From positions 607,739 through 671,738 of the forward strand of contig PDIP01000003.1 of NCBI GenBank assembly GCA_002811645.1: a DNA stretch of 64,000 nucleotides. The letters are read 5' to 3'. The notes beneath the pieces are model-generated. The model saw only the letters and a program-made list of their open reading frames with translations, had not been told where the DNA came from and did not search any database. Both the position numbers and the translations under genes were made by a program. Numbering within the stretch: the first letter of the stretch is position 1; each line of letters starts with the position of its first letter. Positions 42,170-50,971 of this stretch are shown here, in pieces. Source of the stretch: Corallochytrium limacisporum. Taxonomy: Eukaryota; Opisthokonta.

Positions 42170-43672
42170 TCATCGTACCTGAGCCTCGTAACCTGCTTGG
42201 GCTGCCTTGTATAACTTGCAGGCGTGGAGATGTCGGTTAAGCTCCAGCTTACGCGGGAAGCGGACCGCACACTGAGGCACCGGACAGAAGTATGTATACT
42301 GCTCAGGGGGCGTGTGCTTGAACAGTTTATGATTGCTCAGTGCTCCCGAGGTATGGAAGGCCTTACCACAATCTGGCTCCTCGCAAATGTACTCCAAGCC
42401 CTCACCATGCTGGTTGGCCCAGTGGATTTTAAAGCTCGATTTCCGTGTGAAAGTGGCCTCACACATATTGCACACAATGTGTTCGTCCCGCTGGCCATCG
42501 CGTCGCATACGGTTTTGGTCACCTTGACGGCGCTTGTCCGGGCCATCAGGGGACAGCGGTGACATCGGTGGTGGCTGGGGGGTAGCCCGACCCCTGCGCT
42601 TGGTCTTAGGTTCGGGTGCTGCTGCGGCGGTGCCCCGACCCCGCTTCGCTACAGCGTTACGTCTCCTCGCGGGGGCTTTTCGATCCCTACCACTCACAGG
42701 TTCCGACTGTTGGTTCAGTTTTGCAACCTCTGCATTCTTCATGGTTCGTGCTGCGGGCATCTTGCCCGGCCCAATGCGTGCCTTCCGTTTACTGCCGGTG
42801 CCTACATTGGATGCTGCGGGCATCTTTTGCGGTGCTTTCGGAGGACGGCCCCGACGTGAGGCTGCAGTTGGCACAACAGGTGGTGGTGGGACAGCAACAC
42901 TGCTTCGGATAGGTGGTGATGTGACCCTTTGAGAGCCTGTCCCTGTTGTGGGTGGTTGATTCTCCTCATGGCTGTCGGTCTGTACGGAGGACGGCTCGTC
43001 CATGGCACTGATTCGGCCCCGCCCTGAGCGCAAGTTCTGTTGATTGTTGCTTGATGGTGTTCGTTGTGGAGGAGGAATGCTCTCTGGGGATACTGGCGAT
43101 TCAAATGGCATCGATTCCACAGACGGCCGTTGTTGTCGCCCATGCTGTGCGGAAGGCACCGCCGCGGCCTTGGGGGTCGCTGTGGCGGAACCCACAATTG
43201 GTCGTTGCGGGGCAGGTGCAACTGATTTCTGAGCCGAGGAATTGGATCCACCACTGATGGTGTTCAAGATGGCCCGTCGTTGCCCGACTGGAAGACGCCG
43301 CGGTGCTCCCGTGTTCGGATCTACGACCTGCTCTAGGATCTCGTCCAGATCTTCCCTAGTCAGCATCTCAAGAGTTTCCAGGTCCAGCACGGACTCTTGT
43401 ACAAATGCCTCTAAGAATGGTGCAGAAAGTCTGATCTTTTGGAAGAAGGCGGCAAGATCAGGAGAAAACTGGCCCATATCGAAGGGAACTGCAGTCTGTC
43501 TATTGCCCCGTTCGCGCTGTGCGGCTGCGGCTGCTTGAGTCTGTGACCATGCATAATTGTCTGATCCCACGTAGTTATTTGCTGTCTGTCTATTGTCCGG
43601 TGGTACAAAGAAATTCTGTCGCCCTTGCCCATCGTACCGCTGGGTAAACTGCGGGTCGAAAATATCGGACAT
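42170..43672 (-). CDS. SAM-like and C2H2 zinc-finger nuclear protein
   Basis: The 500-residue protein has a SAM-like helical domain at about residues 65-135 (LAAFFQKIRLSAPFLEAFV, LEMLTREDLDEILEQV). A long disordered middle contains AT-hook-like RGRP and KRGRG patches. Three C2H2 zinc fingers lie at about 400-490: CNMCEATFTRKSSFKIHW, CEEPDCGKAFHTSGALSNH and CPVPQCAVRFPRKLELNRH. It is likely a DNA-binding nuclear protein. The stop codon lies one base from a telomeric repeat, so the present C-terminus may have been cut by the event that brought in the cyclase fragment. All three fingers are complete. ATG at 43672. Confidence 0.85.
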   Translation of the reverse strand: MSDIFDPQFTQRYDGQGRQNFFVPPDNRQTANNYVGSDNYAWSQTQAAAAAQRERGNRQTAVPFDMGQFSPDLAAFFQKIRLSAPFLEAFVQESVLDLETLEMLTREDLDEILEQVVDPNTGAPRRLPVGQRRAILNTISGGSNSSAQKSVAPAPQRPIVGSATATPKAAAVPSAQHGRQQRPSVESMPFESPVSPESIPPPQRTPSSNNQQNLRSGRGRISAMDEPSSVQTDSHEENQPPTTGTGSQRVTSPPIRSSVAVPPPPVVPTAASRRGRPPKAPQKMPAASNVGTGSKRKARIGPGKMPAARTMKNAEVAKLNQQSEPVSGRDRKAPARRRNAVAKRGRGTAAAAPEPKTKRRGRATPQPPPMSPLSPDGPDKRRQGDQNRMRRDGQRDEHIVCNMCEATFTRKSSFKIHWANQHGEGLEYICEEPDCGKAFHTSGALSNHKLFKHTPPEQYTYFCPVPQCAVRFPRKLELNRHLHACKLYKAAQAGYEAQVR

Positions 43673-43734
43673 AATATCGAAATGTGATATATGTTGATTT
43701 GCGGATCAATTACCGTCGGAGGTGAAGATCTTTG

Positions 43735-44427
43735 CTACAGGTTGATGTCTAAGAAATACCTCACACTAGTCTCTGCTATTATCCATAGCACACAGAACAA
43801 GAGGATGGTTGGCAACGGTTTAATTGCCTGAGTCTGCAAAGAATCCGTCCTGAGCTGATAACGTTGTGTTGAGTTATGCTGAACTGGACCCGCCCACAAG
43901 ACCCAGACCTCTTGCGTATTGCGGCAGAGTAGAGATATGAAGCGCGACCGCGTACGACCCAGCCTTACCGAGAAGTGGCCCGAGGCCCCGTCACCAACCG
44001 GCCGTGCAGTACTGAGAGAACTGGAGCGGTCTTCGTCTGCCGCAATGCGCGGTATTGTAGAAATTTGCTGGTTTGCCCCAGCCGGTGCGCAATGTATACA
44101 CACCATACTGCCTTCCAGTCCTGAAGGAATGCCAGCGTAGCAAAATTGTCCCGCGCCCATTCCTCTAACTGGACAATCAGGATTCGATCGTCAGTGTACT
44201 GATAAATATGGAGTGCCGAATCCGAACCAAAGGATTCGCCTCTATAGAGTCTGGGGCTGCACGTAGTGAAGAAACCAGAGTCACCAGGGATGAGCCTCGG
44301 ATGGGTCCCCCACTTAGGAGTGACTTGTCACATGGTGGAAGTCGGCCACCTACTCCACCCAACACATACCGCTTTGGTATTTCGGAATCATGTGGTCATG
44401 CTTCAAAGACAACACAGGTAGTAACAT
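43735..44427 (-). CDS. Putative three-exon membrane protein, unrecognised
   Basis: Inferred exons are 44427-44370, 44323-43969 and 43849-43735, giving about 175 residues. The introns are 46 bases (GTATGT donor, ACAAG acceptor) and 119 bases (GTAAGG donor, CTCAG acceptor). The phases match: 1 then 2. Exon 2 encodes SALHIYQYTDDRILIVQLEE followed by WARDNFATLAFLQDWKAVW. Exon 3 encodes a C-terminal transmembrane segment (PLPTILLFCVLWIIAE), suggesting a tail-anchored protein. An unspliced 141-codon frame (43735-44160) is the alternative but reads less like a protein upstream. The start is 115 bases from the divergent COG0523 gene, fitting a shared promoter. Family unknown. Confidence 0.45.
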
Positions 44428-44542
44428 GACGAGATCTGGAGACCATAGCAGTAGATACAATCAATAGAAAAGGTGAACTATGTAGAGCGGTGTAGCAAGA
44501 AATTGAAGTGGTCGGTAAACAAACCAAAGAAAGACTCCAGTC
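44428..44542. promoter_or_regulatory. Compact bidirectional promoter region
   Basis: 115 bases separate the proposed start of the three-exon gene (minus) from the COG0523 GTPase start (plus). It is too short for anything but shared 5' flanks. Confidence 0.4.
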
Positions 44543-45499
44543 ATGACAATTCCGGTGTCAGTGTTTACAGGATTCCTGGGAGCGGGAAAGACGACAACGA
44601 TCTTGAAGCTCATTCCACAATTGCCACAAGACTACCAGATGGTTCTGCTGAAGAATGAATTTGGGGATGTCAAGGTGGACAGTGAACTTGCCAAGAGCTC
44701 CAGTCTGGCGGTGACGGAAATGCTGAACGGATGCCTATGCTGTGTACTTGTAGGGCAGATGAAGAATGCCTTGTTAGAGATTAAGGAAATGAATCCTGAC
44801 CGAATCATTATTGAAACCAGTGGATCAGCATTCCCGGGCCCCATTGCCTGGCAGATTAGACAGATAGAGGAAGATGGATTCAAACTGGATTCCATTGTCA
44901 CCGTAGTAGACGCAGAGAACTTTGAGGGCTACGAGGACCAGTCGTATACTGCAAAGCTTCAGGCTCAGTACACTGACCTCATTGTCATTAACAAGCACGA
45001 GCATGTCTCAGAGCAGAGACTGGACTCAGTCATCGACCGGGTCAACGACCTCAACACGGATACCCCTCGAGTACTGTCCACCAATGGAGCGGTCGCCCCC
45101 GACCTGATCTTTGGTTTGGATACGAAACTCTTTTCAATTCTGAATGACACCAACATCATACCGTATCATCAAAGCGCAGAGGTCGATATTTACACAGTTG
45201 AGAAGCGGGGCGTCGATCCCGTAGACCGGGCAGAGTTTGACGCTGCTCTGGATACCCTGTCCAAAGAAGACTTTTACAGAGTGAAAGGCTTTGTACGCTT
45301 CCCTGATGGAATGTACATCCTGAACCATGCCTTTGGCCGCCGTGAATACCATCCCATAGCAAACTATGAAAAATGTGTATCCATGTTGCTTACATTTATG
45401 GGTCAGGATTTCTTCCGGCACCAGGATCACGTCAAACGGGTGTTCCGATTGGATGAGGGCGAGCTGGATTTTCATCGTGCAAAGCGGATAGATCATTGA
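44543..45499 (+). CDS. COG0523/CobW-family metal-chaperone GTPase
   Basis: The 318-residue protein has a P-loop TGFLGAGKTT at residues 9-18, the hallmark CxCC motif in NGCLCC (residues 62-67), ETSGSAFPGP, and the G4 motif NKHE. The CobW C-terminal domain follows (FYRVKGFVRFPDGMYILNHA). Members move zinc or other metals to client enzymes; eukaryotic ZNG1 delivers zinc to methionine aminopeptidase. The motif after the P-loop and the GSAFP block depart somewhat from the ZNG1 type, so the client is uncertain. ATG at 44543, intronless. Confidence 0.92.
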   Translation: MTIPVSVFTGFLGAGKTTTILKLIPQLPQDYQMVLLKNEFGDVKVDSELAKSSSLAVTEMLNGCLCCVLVGQMKNALLEIKEMNPDRIIIETSGSAFPGPIAWQIRQIEEDGFKLDSIVTVVDAENFEGYEDQSYTAKLQAQYTDLIVINKHEHVSEQRLDSVIDRVNDLNTDTPRVLSTNGAVAPDLIFGLDTKLFSILNDTNIIPYHQSAEVDIYTVEKRGVDPVDRAEFDAALDTLSKEDFYRVKGFVRFPDGMYILNHAFGRREYHPIANYEKCVSMLLTFMGQDFFRHQDHVKRVFRLDEGELDFHRAKRIDH

Positions 45500-45827
45500 A
45501 TACACCGAACCCACGATATAGATACCCCGTAGATTGCTGAATAATGTAGACGGTGTTCTGTCCCATTCTAATGTTTATGAAACTAGGTTGTGATTTAATT
45601 ATATGACATGCAAGTTTGTGTTTATGCCCCTTTGATTTCTACAAAATGGTATCACACGCATCCCAGCCTTAACTAATGAAAACCTGGACGGGTGGATGAT
45701 AGAACCCCATTCTGCGAGAAACTTTGAAAAAGATAAAAAGGAATTACGTTTGAATGTTGAAAATGCAATGGAAGACGTGAATAAAGTGTGGGAAGGAACA
45801 ATTAAGCGCTTAAGATGTTGGAAGCAC
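45500..45827. other. Convergent spacer between COG0523 and eS4 genes
   Basis: AT-rich 3' flanks of two convergent genes; no feature recognised. Confidence 0.55.
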
Positions 45828-46616
45828 TTAGTGTCCGGCACGCTTGCGCTCGAGGCGGCGGTCGCGCTCCTCAGCAATGGACAGCTTAACACCCTTACCC
45901 TTAGGCAAGCTAATCAGAACCTTCTCGTGGCCGAGAACGAAGACGTTCTTGGACAGAGTGGCGAAGGTGTGGCCAAGGCTATCCTTAATGTGGACAGTGT
46001 CCTCCTGGCCGTCAGCCTTGTCCTTATGTACAAAGGTACCAACACGTCCCTTGTTGTGACCTCCGGTAATCATAACAGTGGAGCCGACATCGAACTTCTC
46101 GAAGCCCTTGATCTTCTGCTCCTCCAGATCGAAGAGGATAGTGTCGTTGGCCTTGATCAGAGGATCAGGGTAGCGGATGGTACGGCCGTCGTGGGTAACA
46201 CAGTAGGGAACACCCTCCTTGCCGACAGCAATGCGGCGGACCTTGCAGAGCTTGTACTTAGACTCCTCATCGGCAATGCGGTGGATGGTGTAGCGACCCT
46301 TAACGTCGTACAGCAGGCGGAAGTTCTCACCAGTCTTCTCAAGGGTAATGACATCCATAAATCCAGCTGGGTACAAGGGGTCGGCGCGAACCTTACCGTC
46401 GATCTTGACTTGGCGCATCTTGCAGATCATCTTAACCTCATGATAAGTCAGAGCATATTTCAGGCGGTTGCGGAGGAAAATAACCAAAGGCAGGCACTCG
46501 CGCTGCTTGTGGGGTCCCGAAGAAGGCTTAGGTGCAAAAGTACCCGAGAGCTTGTCAAGCATCCAGTGCTTGGGCGCTGCCAAGCGCTTCATATGTTTCT
46601 TTGGTCCACGAACCAT
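45828..46616 (-). CDS. RPS4: 40S ribosomal protein eS4
   Basis: The 262-residue protein matches eS4 throughout: [20 protein letters not shown] at the start, the S4-type RNA-binding part ([20 protein letters not shown]), the central domain ([13 protein letters not shown]) and a KOW motif ([19 protein letters not shown]). It ends in a basic tail ([13 protein letters not shown]). It is a structural protein of the small ribosomal subunit. Codon choice is strongly biased to C- and G-ending codons, as expected for a highly expressed gene. The single frame from ATG at 46616 has no intron. Confidence 0.98.
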   Translation of the reverse strand: MVRGPKKHMKRLAAPKHWMLDKLSGTFAPKPSSGPHKQRECLPLVIFLRNRLKYALTYHEVKMICKMRQVKIDGKVRADPLYPAGFMDVITLEKTGENFRLLYDVKGRYTIHRIADEESKYKLCKVRRIAVGKEGVPYCVTHDGRTIRYPDPLIKANDTILFDLEEQKIKGFEKFDVGSTVMITGGHNKGRVGTFVHKDKADGQEDTVHIKDSLGHTFATLSKNVFVLGHEKVLISLPKGKGVKLSIAEERDRRLERKRAGH

Positions 46617-48129
46617 AGTGGTAGTTTTGCTATGTATATATCAACCCGGTATGATCAACACAGTAAATGTTTGGTCTACTATCATGTCTTGATCATTTGT
46701 ATAGCTGTCAATTTGTAGCTAGAGTGCAACCTATAAAAGATAACACAATGGAGGTATTTGTAAACCATGAGGAGTATGGCCATACGTGAACGGTCGCAGG
46801 AACCAGCACAGGTGCAACCCAGTGGAAGGTGCATACACTATACAGCCCGTCAAAAACATACTGCAATTCAATTGCAGAAGACCCCATGGTATGGTACAGT
46901 AATACTGGCACATCCATGCGTTAGGTATAGAGCCCGAAGCAACCGGGACCCCCAGACAGTACATTTACATGGGAATGGTGGGCAGCTGCATTGTTTCACT
47001 ATAAAAGTCAGGTCTTCGGTGACCCGTTCTGAATGTACTGTTCGAAACCGATTCCGAATAAAAAGAGAGGCTACAAAAGGCCAAAATTGCAGGATGACAT
47101 TCTGTTGAGAGAATTTCTGTATTTTTATTTGTGTGTGTTTTTTCTTTCTTCAGTTTTCTGTGTCCAGCGGGGAACTTGTGTGTGTATATTCAGAGAAATA
47201 TGGCGAATCAAAAGTCATCCCACTTCCATAGTGAATGCATTGAAGCCAGTTTTTGTCAAGCATTTGGGCAGTAATACTGGAGTGAAAGCCAGAAAATAAA
47301 CCCCTGGTTTTTGCTACAGTGACTGTGTACGTTAAGGGTCACAGTTGCGCGAGACCGCAGAAAGGTTCCCCTTGTTTGTGGGCTACCTTCGTATTAGCCA
47401 AGTAGAAACGCGTTGGGTCCCCGCTCTTAGTCGGGGCAGGTGTGGGTTTCTCCACCATTGAAAAGTGACACAGGCTACGGAGCGTGGGGCGCAGCAGCAG
47501 GTGCCTTACAGCGGAAGTGCTTAACAACCCCCCTACCCCGTCGCTTTTCCCGGCCCGAGAACATTGGGAACGGACGATTCCGTGTGAGCCTATGCTCTGA
47601 GAATGGCTCATCCGGAGCGTGTACATTTCGTCAAAACCCTACATGTTCACGTTGCGTATCTTCACATATCTCAATCTCAGTTACCGTTCGGATGGTTGTC
47701 TGCTAAAGCTTGACTGTCCGTCGATTTGCATGGAACAGACAAACCTTCCCCTGGTATTGGAACAATGCAAGGCAATCATCAGCCATCAACACAAAAGATA
47801 TATATTATTGAATCAGCTTGGGCTCATCCTACGGAGAGTTTGAAAATTTCCTTGGCCAATACATTAATGTCGTCTTCTTTAACAAGTCATTCGTGGACCT
47901 AGAAATGTGTGCGCCACTTTGCGGGAGAGGCGAAGAGATCTTACTGTGAGATCATGTCAAGCTAGACGGGTCTTAAGCAGATATTCTCCTATAGATATTT
48001 CCTATTTCAGATATGGTAAACTAGCAATCGTTATCATCAACCAACTCAACATTAATCAATGCGTTACTGGCACAGAAAATAGTAATAATTCCTTTTGACC
48101 TACACATGAGATATGTCTCATGGTGTTGC
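46617..48129. other. 1.5 kb spacer between two minus-strand genes
   Basis: No coding frame, tRNA or snRNA recognised. It holds the promoter of eS4 (with a TATATACATAG block about 15-25 bases upstream of its ATG) and the 3' flank of the membrane protein. Confidence 0.55.
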
Positions 48130-50217
48130 TTAACCCCGCGCCTCAAACACGACCTCGTCATCATCATCATCGTCGTCGTATGTGTCACCAAGGTCGTTGA
48201 GTTCATGTTGGTCATCGCCCATTAGCCGTGTGAATTCGTAACGTCGTCCTAGTGGACGGTAGCCCTTGGTACGGCGCTTGAGACGGTAGAAGAAGAATGC
48301 ACCAATGCTTAAACTTGCCACAGACAGAATTACACCGATGGCAACAATGACAATGCCCGCAGTGCTCCCGACGTGCTCCGATTCCAGCGGCACGCACATG
48401 CGATCAGTTCCGTTTGTGGCGCCAATGCCACCACTGCCCGCCTGATCATCTCGAGCATCGTGAAACCCATCGATGCAGATGCCACAGAACCCTTGGTCAC
48501 CCACACTGCACACCTCGCGGTGCAAATCGAAACAATTTTCTGTACAAATTACGACACCAGTAAGGTAGGCCGCATCACCGTCCGACTGGAAGGCATCATA
48601 CAGCTGACCCTCACCGGCCAGACGGCCGGTGATGAGTAGGGCGTTCTTAGCAACTGGTCCAAGCGCATTCACGCTTCCGGATCCCCGCTTGGGGTTGAAG
48701 AGGACAAGGTCCCAGACGGGTCGGTCCTTGTCATCAAACCCCATAACGAATGGGCCGGGTCCTTTCTCTTCCAGGGGGATACGGTATGGTTTCTGTTTCT
48801 TTGAATCTTCATCAGTACCGGCGTCCAGACTCTCTGCTACAGCATCTCCCTTGCCCAGGTTGCCGCTCAGGGTGAAACCATTGATAAGATTGAAGGTCGC
48901 GCTGCTCAGATTGTCTTCTGCAGTGCTGCCGACCCTGGCAGCCCCCTTGGCGTGGCCGTCGCCGTCGATGCGCACCCAAAAGATGTCCTGATTTGCACTA
49001 CCCAAGGAAGAACTTTTCGACACCTCGGGTAGGGACAGATCCCCGTTATACTCTCCAAGTAGGATCGCTTCGACAGCACTGGAGTCGTGAACAACATACC
49101 GACCGGTACTATAGTGATCCTTGCCACTGCTGCTGACGGCTATATTGTAGGTCCACTGCACTTGCGCAGTCGCATCAATCTCTGCAGCCCACCCAGCACT
49201 TTGGCCGTTACCCGCCGTGACAGTGTGAGATTCGTCGAAGTTGCACGTGCCCTTCACATCGCCGGATAACAGGAACCCATCGCATGTGCACATCACCACA
49301 CTCCCAACAGTAATGCGGTTCTGTGCGCTGTCTCCAGTAATTATTTTTGGACAAAAGTCTCCCTTACCATACCCTTCACCGTCTTGGAGGCAATCACCAG
49401 TACCTGGGTCAAGGGCCACCAGGGCTAGACCATAACCATTCGGATCACCACTGGGCATTTGCTTTGTCTCTGACGTGTCCAAGGGACCCCCACCACTATC
49501 TTGACTCACGTCAGTCAATCCAATCTCTCCGCGAAAGTTTACGGCAAGCAACAGAGTTTTCCCGTCTTTGTCAATGGCCATACCACCGCGCGTTAAGAGA
49601 TCTTGCGATTCACTGTCACTGTTGCCAGAACCTTCCTTGTCCACTGCAATCACTCGGCCCCACTGCGGTATTAGATCCGCCAGCGACAGACAGATCACGA
49701 ACACTGCTCGATTGTGACCCTGCGGCACGGTCAGGTGGACCTGCTTGTTATCGGTGCCAAAGGATATATTGTGCTCGAAGAGACCCATCAAGTATGCACG
49801 CTCTCCATGGTTCTGCAACGCGAATGGAATCGCCGGCTGGGGCGGTTCGTCCAAACCTTTCATGTCCATACTCGATGATCTCAGTTTGGCGAAAATTCCA
49901 GCCTTCATGCGACCGATAAATATGCTGGCCAACGACTCGCCAGTTTTTGGGTTCTTGTCACTTTGCAAAAGAATGCCATCGAAGTCCAGCTGGTCTGTAT
50001 ACTCACCCGCGATCAGCATTGTTTCACCGTAGTCTTGCAATGGCACTCCCACCATAAGGAGGCCTGCACTGCCCGGGTTTCCGACCTGTTGACGATAGCC
50101 AAAGTGGGCATACTGTGTGTTAGTGGCATAGTCTGCCGCCAGTACTGTGCTTACCAAAAGGCACATTGCCGCTGCAAAAACGCAGCTGCTCATTACAGAC
50201 CAGCTGCAACGTATCAT
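48130..50217 (-). CDS. Orphan type I membrane protein with acidic tail
   Basis: The 695-residue protein begins at the ATG at 50217 (the open frame starts two codons earlier with GTG). It has a signal peptide (VMSSCVFAAAMCLLVSTVLA), then about 560 extracellular residues built from recurring beta-rich blocks with Gly/Asp/Asn turns, consistent with a beta-propeller-like fold. A Cys-rich EGF-like stretch precedes the membrane (CTENCFDLHREVCSVGDQGF, CGICIDGF), followed by one transmembrane segment (AGIVIVAIGVILSVASLSIG), a basic stop-transfer region, and a cytoplasmic tail with a run of Asp. I do not recognise the family. It may be a cell-surface receptor or adhesion protein. Intronless. Confidence 0.82.
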   Translation of the reverse strand: MIRCSWSVMSSCVFAAAMCLLVSTVLAADYATNTQYAHFGYRQQVGNPGSAGLLMVGVPLQDYGETMLIAGEYTDQLDFDGILLQSDKNPKTGESLASIFIGRMKAGIFAKLRSSSMDMKGLDEPPQPAIPFALQNHGERAYLMGLFEHNISFGTDNKQVHLTVPQGHNRAVFVICLSLADLIPQWGRVIAVDKEGSGNSDSESQDLLTRGGMAIDKDGKTLLLAVNFRGEIGLTDVSQDSGGGPLDTSETKQMPSGDPNGYGLALVALDPGTGDCLQDGEGYGKGDFCPKIITGDSAQNRITVGSVVMCTCDGFLLSGDVKGTCNFDESHTVTAGNGQSAGWAAEIDATAQVQWTYNIAVSSSGKDHYSTGRYVVHDSSAVEAILLGEYNGDLSLPEVSKSSSLGSANQDIFWVRIDGDGHAKGAARVGSTAEDNLSSATFNLINGFTLSGNLGKGDAVAESLDAGTDEDSKKQKPYRIPLEEKGPGPFVMGFDDKDRPVWDLVLFNPKRGSGSVNALGPVAKNALLITGRLAGEGQLYDAFQSDGDAAYLTGVVICTENCFDLHREVCSVGDQGFCGICIDGFHDARDDQAGSGGIGATNGTDRMCVPLESEHVGSTAGIVIVAIGVILSVASLSIGAFFFYRLKRRTKGYRPLGRRYEFTRLMGDDQHELNDLGDTYDDDDDDDEVVFEARG

Positions 50218-50971
50218 AGTCACCAGTGTTTGCTTCCAATACTGTGTCCTAAACTTTGAAATACATCATAGTCCTGACGTGGACCGAAATCTCTTCGGAG
50301 ATCCCTAGCCTTATATCTTATTCCGTTGTTCGTCGCTGAGATAACAAACAATTTGTGGTCACAGTTTGTTGTTGAGCTGACGAAGCTCATATAGCTGAGC
50401 GGAATTGTTGCGCACAGAAAACTTAATAAACGCACACTCAAAGCAACCCGAAACCTAACATTTCTTCAATTTCTTGTCAACATCCTGGGACTGAGACCCC
50501 TTCTCCGCTGCCAAAGGAAACAACAGCCATTTCCGACCCGCAAGAAAAGGGACGGGTCCTGACGCAGACTATAGCGAATGTATTGCGGAGTGCTAGCCGC
50601 TCCCCAGCCCGAGGGCCAGGGTGGGCTGCGGGGTTCGCCTGCAGGGGAGCGCGGGTTTCCCCCAGCAAATTCGCGGGCACCGCCCCCCCGGGGGGGGGGG
50701 GTTCTGGAGGTAAGATTTTCTGCTATCAGGAGCACTGATGGTCAACCGTTTCAGCTAGAAAAGAATATAGTAACGCAGGTCTTGTCAGATGGATATGATA
50801 TGGTCTGCACGGAGGCCAGGAGTGAAAATGGCGAATTTAGACAAGCCATGTGTATAATATCATGTCCTAACAACTACAGGAAACTAACCGAGTACCCGTG
50901 ATAAGGAACTCAATGTTATGACAAGGATGACCTGACTGCGGACGTAAATGGTTAACGATTAGTTGGCAACA
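50218..50971. promoter_or_regulatory. Divergent intergenic region with a C7G12 palindrome
   Basis: 754 bases between the starts of the membrane protein (minus) and the myotubularin (plus), so both promoters should lie here. The C/G palindrome at 50683-50701 is about 270 bases upstream of the myotubularin ATG. Confidence 0.5.
50683..50701. repeat. C7G12 palindromic homopolymer element
   Basis: Seven C immediately followed by twelve G in a GC-rich stretch between divergent genes. Confidence 0.9.
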
